Assembly (NCBI GenBank): GCA_013397935.1
Contig: VZRN01004398.1
Span: 62,001-126,000, forward strand
Length of the DNA: 64,000 nucleotides
Source: Dasyornis broadbenti
Lineage: Eukaryota > Chordata > Aves > Passeriformes > Dasyornithidae
Direction: 5' to 3'
The notes below the pieces were generated by a model. The model saw nothing but the letters and a program-made list of their open reading frames with translations. It made no database searches and was not told where the DNA came from. Shown piece after piece: positions 12,501 through 27,500 of the stretch (position 1 is the stretch's first letter; every line of letters begins with the position of its first letter). Made by a program: the position numbers and the translations under genes.

Positions 12501-15500
12501 ACACGTCAATGAACACGTGCTGCAGATGGGAAGATGGGCAGCCCATGCACAGGAAGTTGGGATTTCCTGCTGCTGGGCTGTGCATTTGACACAATGAGAC
12601 AAACACAGGGTTATGATGAGCACAGGATGAGGCTGCTTGTTCAGCACAGTTCTCCCCTCTGGCCTGAGGCTGACTATGTGGTAGGTACTGTCAGAAAAGC
12701 CCTGGCTTGGCAGGGGCCTGGATAATCTCTGAACCTTTCTACAGACAGACCAAGCAAAGAGGGCTCCTGGACACTTTTGGCAGAATCTTCCCTTTGAAAT
12801 AGGAAGGAATCAATGGATTTGTCAACAGTGAGGACTTGAGTTGTCTGTTCTTCCCTTCTGTTGTACCACAGCTGCAGCATCACCCTACCAGAGCTGAAAC
12901 TCCAGGCAAATTCTTGGTGTTGAAGCTACCCAGACATAGCCTGGGCATTTCTGGGCTTCCCTGTCTCAGGGGAGTTTAAGCTGCCCCAGCCTGTGGCTGT
13001 GTCCAAGCTCTTCTGGGATCTTCTCCAGCCTTTGCATTTGGCTATTTTACCCAAATGGTTCCATTTGCCATATGAACTCACTTAATGGAGTTGGATGTTG
13101 TACTTTTTGGGTCTCAGCTGAAACTGTAAAGAAGATACTCAAGTGAGGCAATCTGGCTCATCTGTGCTATGTTTAAGGTGCTGTGAATGTGCAGAAATCA
13201 GAAAAATAGTGTGCATTTTTAAGTTTGAAGAAATAAACAAAAATGTTGCCCTGCTTTAGTTGCTTTAACATGGCACAGTAAGTTCGCCTGCTCTCTGCTC
13301 ATTTATTTATGTTGTGTCTGATGTAATAAACATGTAGTTGATTATCTAAGCTTTGATCAAATTATTCTTGTTTTATTCATGTTGCTTGGCAATGTCTCAT
13401 TTACTGGTGAGTGGTGGCAGTGACTTCAAAGCCTCTAGGGACTCTGAAATCCAGGAGATTAATGTGCATGTCCAGCGCAACAAAGTTTGTTGCTCCTGTG
13501 CAAATCCTGTGCATTCACCTGCCTCCCTGGGTCTTTTCCTCTTCTGTCACCCTTTTGTGTCTCAGGCATAATGAAGAGTCACCTACAATGTAAACAGCTC
13601 ATTGTGCCATGACTGCCAGCGTACTCATGGGAAATAAGAGCTGGAATATTTAGCAGTTAAAAGTATAATTGCATTTGCTTATGATCAGCACGTAGGCAAA
13701 AGTATTTTAATCCATTGAGTGTGGCACACAGCGTCTCAGGAGAAATGCATCAATTTGTGCTGCTTTTCTGATCCCCTGTGTCCTCGGGGACGAGGACCCC
13801 TTGGTGTCCTCCACCAAGCTTTGTTGTCACCACGTCTTTTTCCTTCTCTGTCTCTGTACCTTCTTCAGTCCTCTGTGATCCACTGGCTCTCAGTTTCTGG
13901 TGCCACTTGTGGCCAGTGGCAGCCAGAAAGACAAGCTGCTGTCCTCTGTCAGGTTTGCTCAGCTCTTACTTGGGATTCTGCCCTGCTAGTGTCTTGTTAT
14001 TAATTTTGCTTTGTTGCAAGATGACAACAGCCATTATTTTTATGGAGAGGCTGTATAAGAACTTAATATCATGGTGAAGCTGATTACCACCTCAGCTGTC
14101 CCAGTGGAGCTTGCAGTTTGTAATGCAGGTCATCACACCTTGTTTTCTCTTCATGTTCTGTGATTCCATCATTATCTGAGAGATGTGGTTTAATTTGTTT
14201 TGTTTTTTACTGGCAATTACAGCTGTAATAGTCAGCTTCCTCAAGCTTTTGTTAGGCCTTGCTGGCAAGTCAGCATGGTTAAGATATTCACAGTGCCACA
14301 GTTTGGAATTTGAACCTTGCATGGAGCCTGGCCAGCTCTCAGGGATGTGAGCAGTCAAAGTGTGGTGTCTCAAAATCAGTGAGGGCAGTGGTCCTTTGCA
14401 TGGAGGGTGTGTCATTGTCCATGGGACTGATCCAGCTGTTTGTGCTCAGACATCAGCACATCATCACCAGATGCTTTGGCTGTCTTTAGCATCAGTCAAA
14501 CAGCTCATCTGTGGGACTCAGCTGGTGAAGCAGAGTGCTTTTTTTCAGCTGTCTTTGCTTTTAGAAGCAAGAAAAGGAGCATTTCAGAGGAAGGATTGGG
14601 AGAGGGAAACGCCGTGCTATCACGCCACTGCCGCTCAGTGCCAGCCTGGTGTTCCCCTCCTGCTGGGAAATCCTGAGAGGTTTTCAAAATGATAGGAAAT
14701 ACAAATCCAAGAGCTCTTGATTAAGTATAAGAAATCTGTGATAATGAAAGGAAAGAAAGATCACAGGATTACCTATGCAGTCATATATCATTTTTAGTAA
14801 TATTTCTAGAGTTTTGAAAATTTTCATGTCCCCTGCTGGGATTTACTGTAAAAAGCTGTAAGTTCTGTTTACCATAATCCTTCTTCTTCTTTTTTCTTTT
14901 TTTTTTTTTTTAAGATTGCAAAAGCTTTTGCGTTTTAGTTGTTTAATTCTGGCACCAATTCCCTTTTAAAAGTGATACTAGACCCAAATGGCCTCATGAC
15001 TCTTTCCAGTCGATTCAGCATCATTTCCAGACAATTCAGCCTTCTGAGAATTAAAGAATACTTGATTTATTCCTAAAACTTTGAGCCTGATGATACTCTT
15101 TGAGAAACACATGAATTAACCCTACTCTCATCACCTGCTGATGTGCATGCTCACTGTTCCTCTTCCTGCTGCATTCCTGGAGTTCTGTACGCTGCAGTGG
15201 GACACTGTCACCAGTCCAGCCTAGGCATTTTCATTGACTGTTATTGCTTCAGGACTTTGAGATTCACTGTCACATCTCAGTCAACAGCCTCCAACTGATA
15301 CAGACTTAGTTTTTGTGAAACAGCCACTGCCTTTAGCAGGGAATAGGAATTTCCCATGCTGTTTCTCTTGGCAGATTTTTATGCTGCAGGGTACGAGGCC
15401 TGTGTTGTGTATGTGTCCCCCACTGCAGATCACCTCCCTGTCCTGGTGTGCAGTGCCACAATGCAATGATCCAACTCAAGATATTCAGTTTCTGTGATTC

Positions 15501-18500
15501 TGTGATGCCCTGTCTTCTGTTGAAGGCTGCAGAATACACTTAGGAGGTGCAGTTGGTTAGAGCGTGGTGCTGATAACACCAAGATCGTGGGTTCCATTTT
15601 TTCATGGGCGAGTCACTTAAGAGTTGGACTCGAACCTCCTGGGTCCCTTCCAACTCACATTGTTCTGTGATTCTGTGATTCTGCATGTTTCCTCCCTTCT
15701 CATTATTCAGTGTGACAGAGTTGGGCCTTACAGATCTGCCTTGAAAACACTGCTGTCTTCATGGGAAGCATTTAGTTCTTTCCCAGTTGAAATAATGTCA
15801 TTTTGGACAGCACAAAATTCCACTCAGCAGTATGTTTCCACAGGGGACAATCCAGCCATTCTCTGAAAGACCACCAGCATGGGGATAGGTGGAAGCCAGA
15901 ACAGCTTGTCCTTTCAGCAGTGCTCTGTTGGTTCTCCTGAGGAGGTGGGAATCATTTCCAAAATCCTGAATCTTCTGTGCAGTCTCCTTAAATCTTTTAC
16001 CTTGTGCTGCTAACTGTTTCTCACATGAGCTAAATCCTGAGTTCCTGTAGCTGGGCCATCTGCACTGAGGAACACCTTGTCCTGGGTGCTGTGAGGTGTG
16101 TGGTGGAAGCACACAGGGGAGCTGTGCTCAGGGCAGTGTTTCCTGCAGGCTGCCGTGCAGGAAGGGCTCTGGGGGACTGAAAGCGCCAGCATGCAAGTGC
16201 CATGAGGCTGTCAACCACATTTTTATTCAGTGAGCGTGAAATACAACATCAAAGCCAGAAATGTCTTGACACCAAGTACCTGCAAGTGGTTGCCTATAAC
16301 ACTGTTATTTCTCATAGTACTTTGTCTCCTGTATCTCTCCTTTTCCTGGAGGATGAGCTGCAGCATTGCTCACTCACATGGGACAGTTGGCCTGCTGTGA
16401 TATATGACAGAGTGATTGTGTGCAGGTTCTGGAGGCCACCTCATTTTTTTAAGGCAAGACTACAATATTTTGTGTTGTTTGAGAACTGGTGTAGGGCTGT
16501 GATAGCACAGAGGCATTGCCAGGTACCAGCAAAGCCTGTGCTCAGCAGTGGCATGGGATTTCATAGGATCATAGAAAGACTCACAGAAAGGTTTAAGTTG
16601 GAAGGGACCTTGGAGATTGTCTTGCTCCACCCCTCTGCCATGGGCAAAGACACCACCCACTATCCCAGGTTGCTCCAAGCTCCATCCAGCCTGGCCTTGG
16701 ACACTTCCAGGGATGGGGCAGCCACAGCTTCTCTGGATCTGGTGATAAGTGAAGTGAAGCGAAGCAAAGTGAAGCGAAGCTTTGTTCTGGCAGCCCATGT
16801 GCAGCAGCTCAGCACTGGTCTAGGCTGGCATTTGTCAGGTCCTGCCTGATTGGTGCAGTTTGGCCAAGATTTCCAGATAGTATTTTGAAGACATTTGGGC
16901 TGATCAGTTTGAAGCTTCCTGAGAGGGGGCAGAGGACACCTAAGAGGGTGTTGAGCCGGCACACATTGCTGGAGCTTTGCAGTGCCCACGGGCAGTGCTG
17001 CACCTCACTGCTTACACCGGCTGTGCCCACAGGACTGGTGCCAGCTCCTCTCTTGGGGTGGGCTGCTTCCAGCAGGTGATGGGGTCTGCTTACAGACTTT
17101 TACATCTGGTGATCCCCGAATGGAGAAGGGAAGGTAACCCTACCTATCTAACAAAAAAAACAGGGCAAGGTGGGCTTGCAGGTATCCTGAGATAACTCTC
17201 ACTTATCCTGAGGTCAGTTTGCTGGCCGGGAAGGGACAGGAGAAGAAAACTTCAGCAGAGGTAGAAGGTGTGAAATGTCCCTCAGTGAAGTGTCTCATGG
17301 AGGCTGTGGTGGTGACAGAAGTCAGCCTGGGATAGCACAGGGGCCCATTGCAGCAGCACAGGTAAGCCCAGCTGGATGTGACCACACTGATCTGCATCCC
17401 TGGCGTGTGCCCTGACCCTGCAGGGGTACAGGGTGCCTGGGTGACAAGGAGCATGGCCACCCTGCTCTGAGCTGAGCTGGTGTTCTGTAACTCCTTATGC
17501 ACGACTCTTCTGATGGGGAGCACAGGGGATCAGGGAAGGGTTTGCACTGCTCTCTGTGGTTGGGACCCTGTGGCCAGTGGAGGCTGGCACAGTCTGGGGG
17601 TGCTGGCTCTGACTGGAGGTGATGCAGGCTCTGGCTGGAGAGGCTGGCTCCTGGTTGGAGGTACAGGGTCACCAATGCTTGGCCGCTGCTTGCAAAGCCC
17701 AGATCTCTTGAGCTGCAGATCAGTTTGAAGCCTGATGGGAGCTGGAAAGCAAGACACGTGGTTTAGGATCTAGCTGAGGTGACCGCCAAACACAGCATAG
17801 GCCCAGGGTCCTCAGCCTGCTTTGACATGGACTTGGCAGGCTCTGGGTGGAGTGATTTCTGTGGAGCCAGCTCTTGCACTACTTAGAGCACAGCTGCTGA
17901 ACCTCCAGCCTGGGCACACGGCAGCAGAACCAGTGTGGGTTTGTAGGAGCAGCCTTGTCTCAGCTAAAGGGTTTGTCTGCTTTGCTCTGGCAGGGTGCCT
18001 TTGCTCTGTGTCAGCACCCGCAGCCTTTCTGATCCTCTCTGAATAGCCCAAAGGCAGATTCACTGCCTGTAAGCACTGCCTGTGGGTCTGCCCATCAGCT
18101 GTGCTAACCCTGCCCACAGGTTTGTGTATGGATTTCCTGAGAGCATTAACTGACCCAAAACAAACCCCCACCCCCATGCAGTTACATCTGTGAGTCTCCT
18201 ATCCCCAGTATCTTTTGATCCTTTGATTAATACCCAAGTGCTCGTAGTGTTCCCATGACCCTTGTGGGTGCACTGAGAGGCACTGATTTTAGGGTACCTG
18301 CCCAGCAGGGATTTGGGGTGAGGACTACAAACTGGCAGTGAGCTCTGACTCTTGCTGGTGCTTCCTCTGAAAGGCTTGGCTGTGTCCAGAGCTGTTCTGC
18401 AGCATGCTCTGCAGCAGCAATCATGCTCGTTGCCATCACTGTGCTGGTACCAGGCTGTCTGTTCCACTGCGAGAACTTAATGAGCACTGGATGCTGTTGG

Positions 18501-21500
18501 TTAACGAGCATGTGATGAGTCCTGTCTCACAGATCGCGGTGGTTTCTGCGCACTAAGGGTTCACTGCCTTCAGAGAGCCCCTGCTCCTTCTTACAGAGAA
18601 CATCACTTCCATCTGAGAGATCTTTAAGGGAGATTGAAGGGCTGTGCACTGAAAAGATAATTCCTTTTTATGTAATCCTGTAGGAGACTGGCATAGCCAA
18701 GGGTGTTTTGCACCGATAGTGCCTGCAGTGCTCTCTGATGCTCACTGTGCTTCTGTGCTGAGGGTGTGCTCAGGGTGTTTCACATCAGTTTTTTACCACA
18801 GTTTTTAGGGATCTGGGAGAACTCCCTGCATGCTGCTTTCCAAATCTGGTAGGTTTTCCTCATGTGAAATGGATAGTTTATTTCCCCCTCAGCTGACATT
18901 CCTGCTGGCATAGAGTGGCTTTCTGGGAATACTTAGGTACTGTTTCCATGCAACAACCAATTTTTCTTCACTGGCATGCATTCACTGCAGATTTTCTGAT
19001 GGGAAGCACATGGATATAATTTTTTATTTACATCTTTCTCATAAACAGCTAAATTTCATTACTGTCTAACTCGCCTTTTTTTTGCTTTCTCTTTAACAGA
19101 TCAACTGTGTGACTTTCCCCCACCCTGACGTAATGCCAGAGCAGCAGTTGCTGAAACCTTCAGAGTGGAGCTACTGTGATTATTTCTGGGTAAGTAGGCA
19201 GCCAGCCACATGCCACATGCAGCTCCAGAGCTTCCAAGAAAGTGGAATAAACAGCTTGATTTGTGGTACACGGTGAAGGAGAATTTGGGCTGAGATACAA
19301 TGTGTTCAGGCAGTACCACAGAGGTTGGGGTTACCAGTGAAGATCTCAGTGAAGCATCTGACCAGTGTGAGGTGTGGCTGATCATCAGAGGAGTGTTCAG
19401 AAAGGCAAGGACAGTTCTCAGGAGATGAGTTTGGTCAGGAAATAGGGAAGATGTAGGGCAAGCCACATATTTCAAAAGACCCCAGGCAAAAGGGCCGTGT
19501 AGCAGGAGGGGGATAGAATCACAGAATCCCAGAGTGGTTTGGGTTGGAAGGGACCTTAAAGCCCATCCCATCTCACGCCCTGCCAGGGACACTTTCCACT
19601 ATCCCAGGTTGCTCCAAGCCCCGTCCAACCTGGCCTTGGACACTCTCAGGCATGGGGCAGCCACAGCTTCTCTGGGCACCCTGTGCCAGGGCCTCACCAC
19701 CCTCACAGGGCAAAATTCCTTCCCAATATCCCATTTAACTCTGCCCTCTGGCAGTGGGAAGCCATTCCCCATGTCCTGTCCCTCCAGGCCTTTGTCCAAA
19801 GTCCCTTTCTGGCTCTCTGGAGCCCCTTTAGGCACTGGAAATGGCTCTAAGGTCTCCCCAGAGCCTTCTCTTCTCCAGGCTGAACAGCCCCAGCTTTCTC
19901 AGCCTGTCTCCATGGCAGATGTGTTCCAGCTTAGTGGCCTTCTCTGGACTCACTCCAACAGATCCACACGTCCATAGGATAGCAAGGTGGCTGGCAGGGA
20001 ATATTATTTTACTTCTATAGAAAAGGGTAAAAAAATTCAAGTCCTTTAAAATATGAAAGAAATGTATTGTGTTTCCACCCAAAAGCAATTTTTTCTTATT
20101 AACTTTGCTAGTTAATAAGAAGAGTGTTATTTGAACTTCATAAAACTAACTAGGACCACAGGGCAGATACAACTTTATTTAGCAGCTCTGTGCAACAATA
20201 AGCAGGCACCAGGAGTTTTGAACTTCAGCTACATTCACCTGCCATTTGCCAGCTACTGGGATATGAGTAGTGTAAGTCTATTTCCCAGAGCACGAGAGCT
20301 AGGGATACACAAGGAAGCAGGCGGTGCCTTTTCTAAAGCAGGCAGATAGATAAAAACCTTCTGTTAAATTGTAAAACTCCCTCCACACGATATTCCAGAG
20401 GTCAGATAATAAATGCGTTTTTTGTAGGATGAGGTTTGTGAAGGACAGGCCCATTTTTCACTTGAGTGGTGTTAATGCAGCCTGAAGCATCTTCAGTGGC
20501 TGGTTCTCTGTGTGCCCTCTTGTGCTCAGATCTGTTTTCAGGTTCCTGAATCACATTAAAATGATGCAGTGGTCCTTGCAGTGTGGAGCTGATAGAAGAA
20601 GGTCTTCCAGTGGAAAACTTTTCTTCTACTGGAAGATTTTTCTGGGCACTGAGAGGAATACTACAATGGAATCAACAAATACTACAAAAGGAATCAACAA
20701 GGAAGATTTTAGGAATCTCATGTGTGTTTTCAGTTATTAGTTACTGAAGCATCTCCATCTTAAAAAAAGGGTGTCAGTCTTGGAGGCCCAGCAGCATCTC
20801 CCCTTGTTCATGCTCAGCACTGATGGCAGGGACTTGCTAAAATACACTGACATATTCTAAAATGGTCACATTATCACAAAATTTCTTCAGTTTCTTCCAG
20901 TTTTCTGATCCCAGTGAGCCCTACATCATTAATGACATACAGATTGATTTTTTGTATGTCTTACAGAAGTTCCTGCCCTGTTTGGTTCTCCCTGTGCGGG
21001 CTTAGCCACTGCTTGTTTCCATGGGTTGGTCACATCTTGCTTTCAGTGAAACTCTACTTGAAGCTGCATTTCTTCTGCAGGAGTTAGGTTCTGCAGACTT
21101 TTATCCTCCCATAGCTCTGCTTGCAGGAATTTCCTCTTTGGCCTTGTCATCCATGGTCTGCCCACAGCCCGCTCTCCTTTCATCATCTCCACTTCTCCCA
21201 CCAGCTGGTGCCTGCTAGGGCATCCTGCCAGTCTCCTGCCTTGATTGATCTGGCATTTTTCTCTGGCTGGTTGTGCAGCACACGGGGGATCAGAGCAAAA
21301 TCTGCAGTGCTGAGGGAAATGTTCTTTGAGAATGTTTGTTGGAAGAGGGTAGGAAATGAAATAGGGAAACAGAGAGAGGAGAGAAAAGAGGCAGCAGAGA
21401 GAAAGCTTTGTCGGTCCTTGTAGCAGTACTGAAGTGGGTGGAGCAAAAGGCAGTGTAAGAAACAAGCAATGAAGAATGGGGTGTGTGGTGGTAATCTGTG

Positions 21501-24500
21501 GGACAGGTTGCTGGTTTACCTTGTTTTACAGCAGACCTGTGCAGACTGGCTCTTTTGTTCCTAGTACAGATCAGAGTTGAACTTGGAAGTCTATAAAAGG
21601 TCTTTTGGGGTTGCTCCTGGAAGGAGCAGCACTGTCCTCCCCTGTGCCCCAGGAGTTCCCTTGTTCCAGGATTCCTTCTTTTGGCAGGCTGAGCCTTTGG
21701 GGCTGACACCCAGAAATGACAGCAGGGCTTGTGCTTAGGCCCCCACATCATGTTATGCTAGCTAAAGATAGTTGTAAAGCTTCCCTTTTCAAAATTTAAA
21801 AAAAAATAAAAAATGGGGGAGTAAGAGGAGCAGGAGAGTGTTGGGCTATTCTTGGAGAGGGGCTGAGGTTCTGTAGCCAGCAGCTGGTCTCAGAGCAGGG
21901 TTCCTCAGGCACCAGTGCTGGGCAGCTCCTGCTGGGAGCCACATCTCTGTGGCTTTGGCCTCTCTGACTTTTTGTTGAACTTCCTTTTATTTCTTTCAGG
22001 CAGATAAGAAGGACTCACAAGGGAACAATACAGTGTCGGGATTTGAAATTCTTCTTCAAAAGCAACTTAAAGGGAAACAAATGCAGAAAGAAATGGCAGA
22101 GTTTGTTCGAGAAAGGTAACTAGCACTTCGTTATCAAATTAAATATTTACTGTAATTGTTTTTTCCCAATTTAGATATTCTTTATATACATTAATGCTTA
22201 ATGCTTAAACTGCATAAAAAGTATGCTACAAATTCTTAATGAACATTTAATATTTCTTTAATTTTCATCCACACCCTCCCATATTCTCCAGCTCTCACTT
22301 GTCTCTCATGCTCTGAGTTGTATTGCACAAAGGCTGTCTCTGTAGAGGGAACCAAGAAGGTTTTAAGCTGCAGATTCAAGGAAAAAGCATAAACAGGAGA
22401 GAAGCAGAGTGCAGATGGTATTTAGAACAGAAATATTTTGTCTGAAAAATACAGAAGCAATTTGTTCACATGGAGCACAGGCACAGTTTCCTGGAGGAAG
22501 ATGTAAAAAGAGATCACCTTGGACTTAGCTCAGTTATAGAATCACAGGATGGTTTGGGATGGAAGGGACATTAAAGATCTCGTTCCAGCCCCTTGCCATC
22601 TAGGACACTTTCCACTATCCCAGGTTGTTCCAAACCCCATTCAGCCTTGCCTTGGACACTTCAGGGATCCAGGGGCAGCCATAGCTTGCCTGGGCAACCT
22701 GCACCAGGGCCTCACCACCCTCACAGGGAACAGTTTCTTCCCAATATCCCATCTAACTCTGCCCTCTGGAAGTGGGAAGCCATTCCCCCTTGTCCTGTCC
22801 CTCCATCCCTTGTCCCCAGGCCCTCTCCAGCTCTCCTGGAGCCCCTGTAGGCACTGGAAGGAGCTCTAAGGGCTCCCCAGAGCCTTCTCTTCTCCAGGCT
22901 GAACAGCCCCAATTTTATCAGCTTCTCTCCAGAGCAGAGGGCTCCAGCTCTGTGGTCAACTTAGTTGATTCTCTGGACTCACTCCAGCAGATCCACACAC
23001 AGATATTTAGAGTGAGCCCACAGTCATAAAGGCAGATGCTGCTAGCAGAAGATGCCAAAGAGCTGCTAAGGGGCTGTTGCTCTGCTGACATGGGAAGCAC
23101 ACTGAGCACCAAACAAGCATTTGTAGATGCTCAGTCCAAACCTGTACAGCAGGTGATGTGACACCGTTACTCACAAATGGAGTCACTGTTACATGAAATG
23201 GTTTGTCGTATGTCCAAACCAGTGTAAGTCATCTTGAGGGTGACTCTCAAAACCTGAGAACAGCCCACAGAGAACAAACAATGTTTGGAACCTGAAGGAT
23301 GCTGATGGATGTTCTCTTCTGGAGGCAGCTGCACCAGTTGAAGGAGCTGCTGTCCCCTGTTCTTGTCTCCCTGCTGGTGCTTGGTGCTGAGTTGGTGTTG
23401 CCTTCTCACTCTTCCGCTGCAGACTTGGCGTGACTGTGCTGATGAGAATCAACAGAGCTGCTAGAACAGAGCTGGGCCACAAGCAGGTCACTGTGTTGGT
23501 GTTTGGGGTGCAGTTCAGTTGGGCAGAACTTGAATATAATTGCTTCATTTATGGTTTGTTTTCTTTCTCCCTCTCTGTTTTTTTTCATACCGGGGATATG
23601 GCAGCAGTGGGGAAATGCAAAGTATCACAGGCGGTAAGGGTGGTCAGATACAGGGCCCAGCATTCACATGTGGTTTCTGCAGCCTTTGACAGTCCAAGAA
23701 ACAGTTACAGTGTGACCGGAGGTAGAAAAAAGGACCACCTGGCACATTAAAAATAAAATTGAGAAGTAGGCTTTCTAAGGGAAGGCAAGCAGAATTATAA
23801 TAGCTATGGCCAGGGAAAAGAGGGGGAAGCTGCTTCAAAGAAAGCAATACATAATGAAATTTGACAGAAATAAAAGTAAGATGCATTCAAGAGGAAGGAA
23901 AGTTGGTGAGACAGCAAGGAAAGCAGCTCTGACACCGCAGGGAGGCATGTGTGTGTCCTCAGCTGAGGTAAGAAGCAGGTATGTCAGAGAGGAAAGACAA
24001 AAGATTCACTGTGTGCCGGAAACAAAAAAGGTTGGGAATTGAGCATGAAGAGGGTCTAGATGGGAGTTACAGAAAGATTAATGCATTTTCCATCTGTTTG
24101 TAACAAAGGATCAGGATTGTTATGTGTGGCAAAGGAGGAGGATGGTGTTGAGCTGGTTATTCATGGAAATAGAGCTCATCAGGGGAACCTCTACATTCCC
24201 AGCTAAGAGGCTGGAAGTACTGAGAAGGTTTTCATGATGACCATCAGGTGCCTTGGGGAGCACAAGACCACATTTAACCAGGAAGTTTCATGTCCAGGAA
24301 AATTCTCCTTGCCTGTACAACCAGCCTGCTGGCGGTGAGATTCAGGCAGCTAGTAAAAACAGCCCTTCAGTAGGAAGTTGGTATAAGACACAATAACCAG
24401 ATTTCTTCATCAAATATCCAACAAGAGGGAAGCTAACTGAAATTTAGTTTGTCAAGTAGATGCATTTACAGGATCTTCTTGTATATAGCAATCTCAGAAT

Positions 24501-27500
24501 GAGCAATTCTGTGTTCATTCAGTTCTTGTTGATAGAGGCACGGTTATAAAAGTCAAATAGTCACAGACTTTGCCTTTTAATAAGACAGACCTCAAGACAG
24601 GGAGGAAAGTAATTAATAAATAAACTGAACTGAAAAATCAAAGGTGTTGGTGTGAAAGAAGGAATTACTTTAAATCAAAAATGAAAATAAGGTCCAGCAT
24701 TTGCATTCAAGGAAGGACTCCAAAACAGCCCAAAGAATCTGCAGACTGCCCTGAGAAGCACCAGGTATAAGAGATAGTGTTTTCATTAGCAAAGGAGCAC
24801 TGTCTTGCTCACTTTTTAATTAAGGTATGCTATGTTTAGGAAATGTACATTAAATAGCAGATTATCTAGCTTCTGCCATGTTCAGCAGATCCATGCACAC
24901 ACCTTTCACTGTTTGTCCGGAACAATTTGTGGAAGACTCCTGCGGTTTCTGCACTCCAAGAAAAGTAATTCTGCTTCTGTTGTCTGATAATTTCATCGTT
25001 CCCTGCTAATCTGGAGAAACAGTGTAAAAAAACTCATAGTCACAGTCTTCCCACCGTGACAGTTGTGTAGCTGTCAGATATCTTCTACCACTTTTTCTGC
25101 CTGTTCCCCCTGTTGTCTTAATCTATTTCGTTTCTTCTTGCATGGCAGTCACATCAGATCATCTTTGCCTCCCTTTGCCGCTCTCTAGTTTTTCTTCATC
25201 CACTATAATATGTCATGACTGAAATTATTTGAGTGTGAGCACACAAAGTACTTTTCTTTAAAAAAAAAAAAAAAGGTGAAAGGGAACAGGAAATAAACAT
25301 CCAAAGATCAACTAGAGCTAATAAAGTCTGTACAGTATGGGTCAAAATGTACTTTTAATCTATAATGCTTCTGATTTTTACAGGAATTGAAATTCTGAAA
25401 GTTTTCAAACAAGTTAGTGGAAACAAGACCTTGAAGCTTTTTTTGATAGGATGGTGGAGTTACTGCCAAAAAACCACGTGGCTTTCTGGAGATGGACTCA
25501 GGACTCAGGAGTTCTGGCATGTTTGTGTTTCACAGTCACCACAATCCAGAGTGTGCAGTGTGTTTATAGCAGGCAGGGCCAAGAGGCAGATTTTTTTCCC
25601 CTCTTTGAGGTTTATCTTGGTTTTTAATCCCTTTTGGCCACAGGTGACAACAGGAAGCCAGGCTGGGGTACAGTAATTTATTTCTTACATCTGAAGCTCT
25701 TCGGTTATAGACACGTCACCTTTTTATTTTTATTTTTCATTGATATTCGTCCTTGCCAGGCAGTCTGCCCTTTTAGTAGTGCCATCCATTTGCAGTACAA
25801 GTAACCCTTGAAATCCCTGGAAAAATCTTGGAGCCTAGGCCAAAGCTGGAACAGGTGAGAAGCGCTTCCATCAAAGCCAGTGGCTTTGCGTGCTTGGTGC
25901 CATGTTCAGGACAGGCACTGATGGCAGCAGACACAGAGAGTCTCATGTGTGATTGTGAAATCATGAGAACCATAGAATCCCAGAATGGTTTGGGTTGGAA
26001 AGGGCCTTAAAGCTCATCCAGTTTCACCCCTCCCAGTGCCATGGGCAGGGACACCTTCCACTCTCCCAGGCTGCTCCAAGCCCTGTCCAGCCTGGCCTTG
26101 GGGGCAGCCACAGCTTCTCTGGGCACCCTGTGCCAGGGCCTCACCGCTCTCCTAGGCAAGAATTTCTTCCTAATATGTAATCTAAACCTACTATCTTTCC
26201 TTTTGAAGACATGAGGCTTGCTTCTGTCTTATTACATTCAATAATTTCCCAGCTTCAGCAGTATCAGGGAAGAACCGGACAGGGTTTTAAATTGGATATT
26301 TTCACAGCAAACCTTTTTGATGGAAGTTGGTCAATTATTCCTCTGTTCATGAGACAAAGGACTGAGACACAGGGTCTGTGGGGGTTTACGTGGGCAGCTC
26401 AGAACAGTCAGCAGAATGTTTCACCTTTGAGCATCCAGCATCCATGGAAAATCACTCAAAGGCATCCTTAAGCCAAAATTCAGCAGGAATGAAGTTCACG
26501 ATGAGGACTGTAGACCAGAGCTTTGTCTGGGAGCTCCTGGTGACTGAGCCAAAAGCAATGAGCCTTGGCTCTGGGGAGACATTTGCACCTTTGTTATTGT
26601 TGACCTGTTCTCCCTTTCCAGTCCACAGAAATTGTCACTTCTGAGACAAGATTATTCTCATCCTCAAGTAGCTCTTTGAAGTATGTTAGGTGAAATGTGC
26701 CTGGATAAAGCCCTTTTCATTATGAGGTTCTAACCCAGTGTAGCCTTTGATGCTGTGTTTGTTAGAGCCAGGTGTGAGGAGCTGGCTGGTTTTGGGAGGG
26801 GGAAGAAGAGGACCCCCAGCTCCTGGGTAAGGTCTGGAGTACTGTGTCACACAAAGCTGGGTATCATCTTGGGCCGCAGCCAGCTGCATCCCAATCCATT
26901 GCTGACAGTGACACCCCAATCCATTGCTTGGCTGTGGAGCTGGGACACAGACCTGCTCCCTCTCCTGAACTCCTTTGAGTGTAACGCCAGAGTGGCACTT
27001 CCCCTCCCACGCCATCCACCAGGATATTTTCAGCAGCCCAGAACATCAGATTTCTCTTAGCTGTCTCAGGGTACCACTTTTAGCTCAAGTGTACCCACAG
27101 AAGTGCACTTGCTCACCTGCAAATGGGCATGCCAGAAGCATCGCACCTTCTGCCGCCCTTGTGGATGGACATTTCAAAGCAGTTGTGTTGCCCCTGCTTG
27201 TACACAGCTGGAACAGAATCAGGAGTTGGTCTCCCTGAGGGCCACACAGCTCTCTCAGAAATGCTCCATCGAGCAAGATGGGGTGGAAAGTGGCAAGCAG
27301 TCAACTGTTTGCTGTGCTTAGGAGAGCAAACCTTGCAGTTGTTTCACTGGGAGAAGAACTCGAGGAAGATGGAGATGGGTTTCACGCATGATGCCCATCA
27401 CCTCTGGACCAGCAGCTGCTCACTCCTCCCTGCTGGGCTCTGTACCCCTGTCCCCTCACTCCACAGCTGCACTCCTTCTCCCTGCAGTCATTCCCGTGGT

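Larger units (their letters stand above)
9581..19099 (+). other. GAS7 intron, largest in window
   Basis: 9.5 kb. It contains a forward CR1 (10117-10416), a TguSINE1-like SINE (15539-15683), a truncated CR1 with a GAAGY repeat (16565-16780) and a pyrimidine run at 14880-14912. No exon recognised. Confidence 0.85.

Noticed and set aside
15545..15610. tRNA-Ile gene
   Set aside because: The acceptor-stem ends do not pair as in a real tRNA and the sequence runs into a CR1 tail, so it is a SINE head.
16202..16849. 215-codon plus-strand ORF
   Set aside because: Its second half is the reverse complement of a CR1 element; the first half has no splice context or similarity.
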